Source: CBDUVZ01 sp965370805
Lineage (GTDB): Bacteria; Hydrothermota; Tepidihabitantia; Tepidihabitantales; Tepidihabitantaceae
Direction of reading: 5' to 3'
Assembly: GCA_965370805.1 (NCBI GenBank)
Contig: CBDUVZ010000137.1
Coordinates: forward strand, 1 to 6,015
DNA: 6,015 nucleotides
Below the pieces are notes generated by a model that saw only the letters and a list, made by a program, of their open reading frames with translations, was not told the DNA's origin and did not search any database. The stretch's first letter is position 1; every line of letters begins with the position of its first letter. A program made the position numbers and the translations under genes. Shown here one piece after another: positions 5,635 to 6,015 of the stretch.

Positions 5635-5727
5635 CCGACATCGGACACCTACCCGCTCACGGCTTTCCGCTGACCGCGAACCGCCTTCCGCCAATCCTCA
5701 ATCCAGAATCCGAAATCGCGAATCGTC
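5635..5727. repeat. Intergenic heptad array C (CCGCNNN then AATCNNN words)
   Basis: Heptamers CCGCTCA, CGGCTTT, CCGCTGA, CCGCGAA and CCGCCTT start at 5653, 5660, 5667, 5674 and 5681. After a 5-bp truncated unit, five more with consensus AATC[CG]NN start at 5693, 5700, 5707, 5714 and 5721. Two weaker units precede them from 5635. CCGCTGA is shared exactly with array B, and AATCCGA differs by one base from AATCCGG in array A. The array lies between two divergent promoters. Confidence 0.8.
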
Positions 5728-5733
5728 TCTTGC

Positions 5734-5762
5734 TTGACATACCCGTCTGCCCCAACTAAGCT
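5734..5762 (+). promoter_or_regulatory. Possible promoter for the right-edge genes
   Basis: TTGACA (5734-5739) is a perfect -35 box, and TAAGCT (5757-5762) lies 17 bp downstream as a weak -10 box (3/6). An ATG at 5771 begins 8 nt after it. The unit is divergent from the R-M promoter. Confidence 0.4.
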
Positions 5763-5770
5763 GGCAGGCG

Positions 5771-5857
5771 ATGGAAATCAAAGGCTCGCCCGCTCAGGGA
5801 CCGCGCCGCGGTAAGCAATGCTTCCCCAAAACTCCCGCAGGCAATACGCTGGCGTGA
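5771..5857 (+). CDS. Possible 28-residue leader ORF
   Basis: The ATG at 5771 sits just downstream of a promoter candidate, without a Shine-Dalgarno, and the frame encodes a basic 28-residue peptide (MEIKGSPAQG...). Its stop codon overlaps the GTG of the next frame as GTGA (5854-5857), the geometry of translational coupling. The peptide resembles nothing I know, and an ORF this short can be chance. It may be a leader that sets the translation of the secreted protein after it. Confidence 0.3.
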   Translation: MEIKGSPAQGPRRGKQCFPKTPAGNTLA

Positions 5858-6015
5858 CCGGTACACCCAAGACTACAGTCCTTTTCTTCCTCGTCGTGCT
5901 CGTCCTCGTCGGCACTCTGGAAGCCGATGGCTACGGCGGATGGCACTTGTGGGGAGTCCGCCGCGTCGTCCTCACGAACGACTCCGTTGCCGAAGGATGC
6001 ATCAAATGGAGCAAC
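5854..6015 (+). CDS. Secreted or membrane-anchored protein, N-terminal part only
   Basis: The frame is open to the window edge (54 codons from the GTG). It begins with a typical signal sequence: a short N-region with one lysine (residue 6), a hydrophobic core VLFFLVVLVLVG (9-20) and then TLEADG, with cleavage plausible around Ala23-Gly25. The mature start (YGGWHLWGVRRVVLTNDS) has alternating hydrophobic residues, suggesting beta structure, but no family is recognisable from so little. The GTG at 5854 gives the most normal signal peptide and overlaps the preceding short ORF. An in-frame ATG at 5818 would add 12 residues including an RR pair. Neither start has a clear Shine-Dalgarno. Confidence 0.6.
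   Translation, partial: MTGTPKTTVLFFLVVLVLVGTLEADGYGGWHLWGVRRVVLTNDSVAEGCIKWSN

Overview
The window looks like a piece of a GC-rich, uncultured diderm bacterial chromosome. It has sigma70-type promoters, a lipobox lipoprotein with a secreted beta-helix architecture, and accessory genes separated by intergenic DNA built from degenerate 7-bp words. I lean toward one of the uncultured candidate phyla (WOR-3-like or an FCB relative), but this rests on overall style, not on a marker gene, and is low confidence.

Layout. Bases 1-234 hold the 5' region of a large gene: a possible promoter, a 9-bp stem hairpin and a strong Shine-Dalgarno. Bases 235-2250 (+) encode a 671-residue lipoprotein with an Ig-like domain followed by a right-handed beta-helix made of 190-residue repeats that are almost identical at DNA level. 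A 12-bp GC-rich stem with a T-tract ends it. The T-tract runs straight into the -35 box of the next gene, a small class I SAM-dependent methyltransferase (2334-2888, +). Heptad array A (2904-3042) follows, then an orphan HicB-like protein (3122-3334, +), then heptad array B (3361-3454). On the minus strand, 5558-3477 carries two tightly packed genes: a putative PD-(D/E)xK restriction endonuclease and a DPFCGSG/SSPPY DNA methyltransferase, together a probable type II restriction-modification (R-M) operon. Its best promoter lies inside the longest possible reading frame and implies a start at 5558. Heptad array C (5635-5727) lies upstream of it. At the right edge a divergent promoter precedes a 28-codon ORF that overlaps, as GTGA, the start of a secreted or membrane-anchored protein cut off by the window end.

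How it fits together. The endonuclease would cut DNA lacking the host mark and the methyltransferase would protect host DNA; they probably share one transcript. The lipoprotein, the small methyltransferase and the HicB-like protein have no visible functional link to the R-M pair. The two least expected signals are (i) three intergenic arrays with strict 7-bp phasing and shared words, which bracket the R-M operon and the HicB gene, and (ii) promoters whose -10 box sits 6-8 nt upstream of a start codon at several genes, suggesting leaderless mRNAs.
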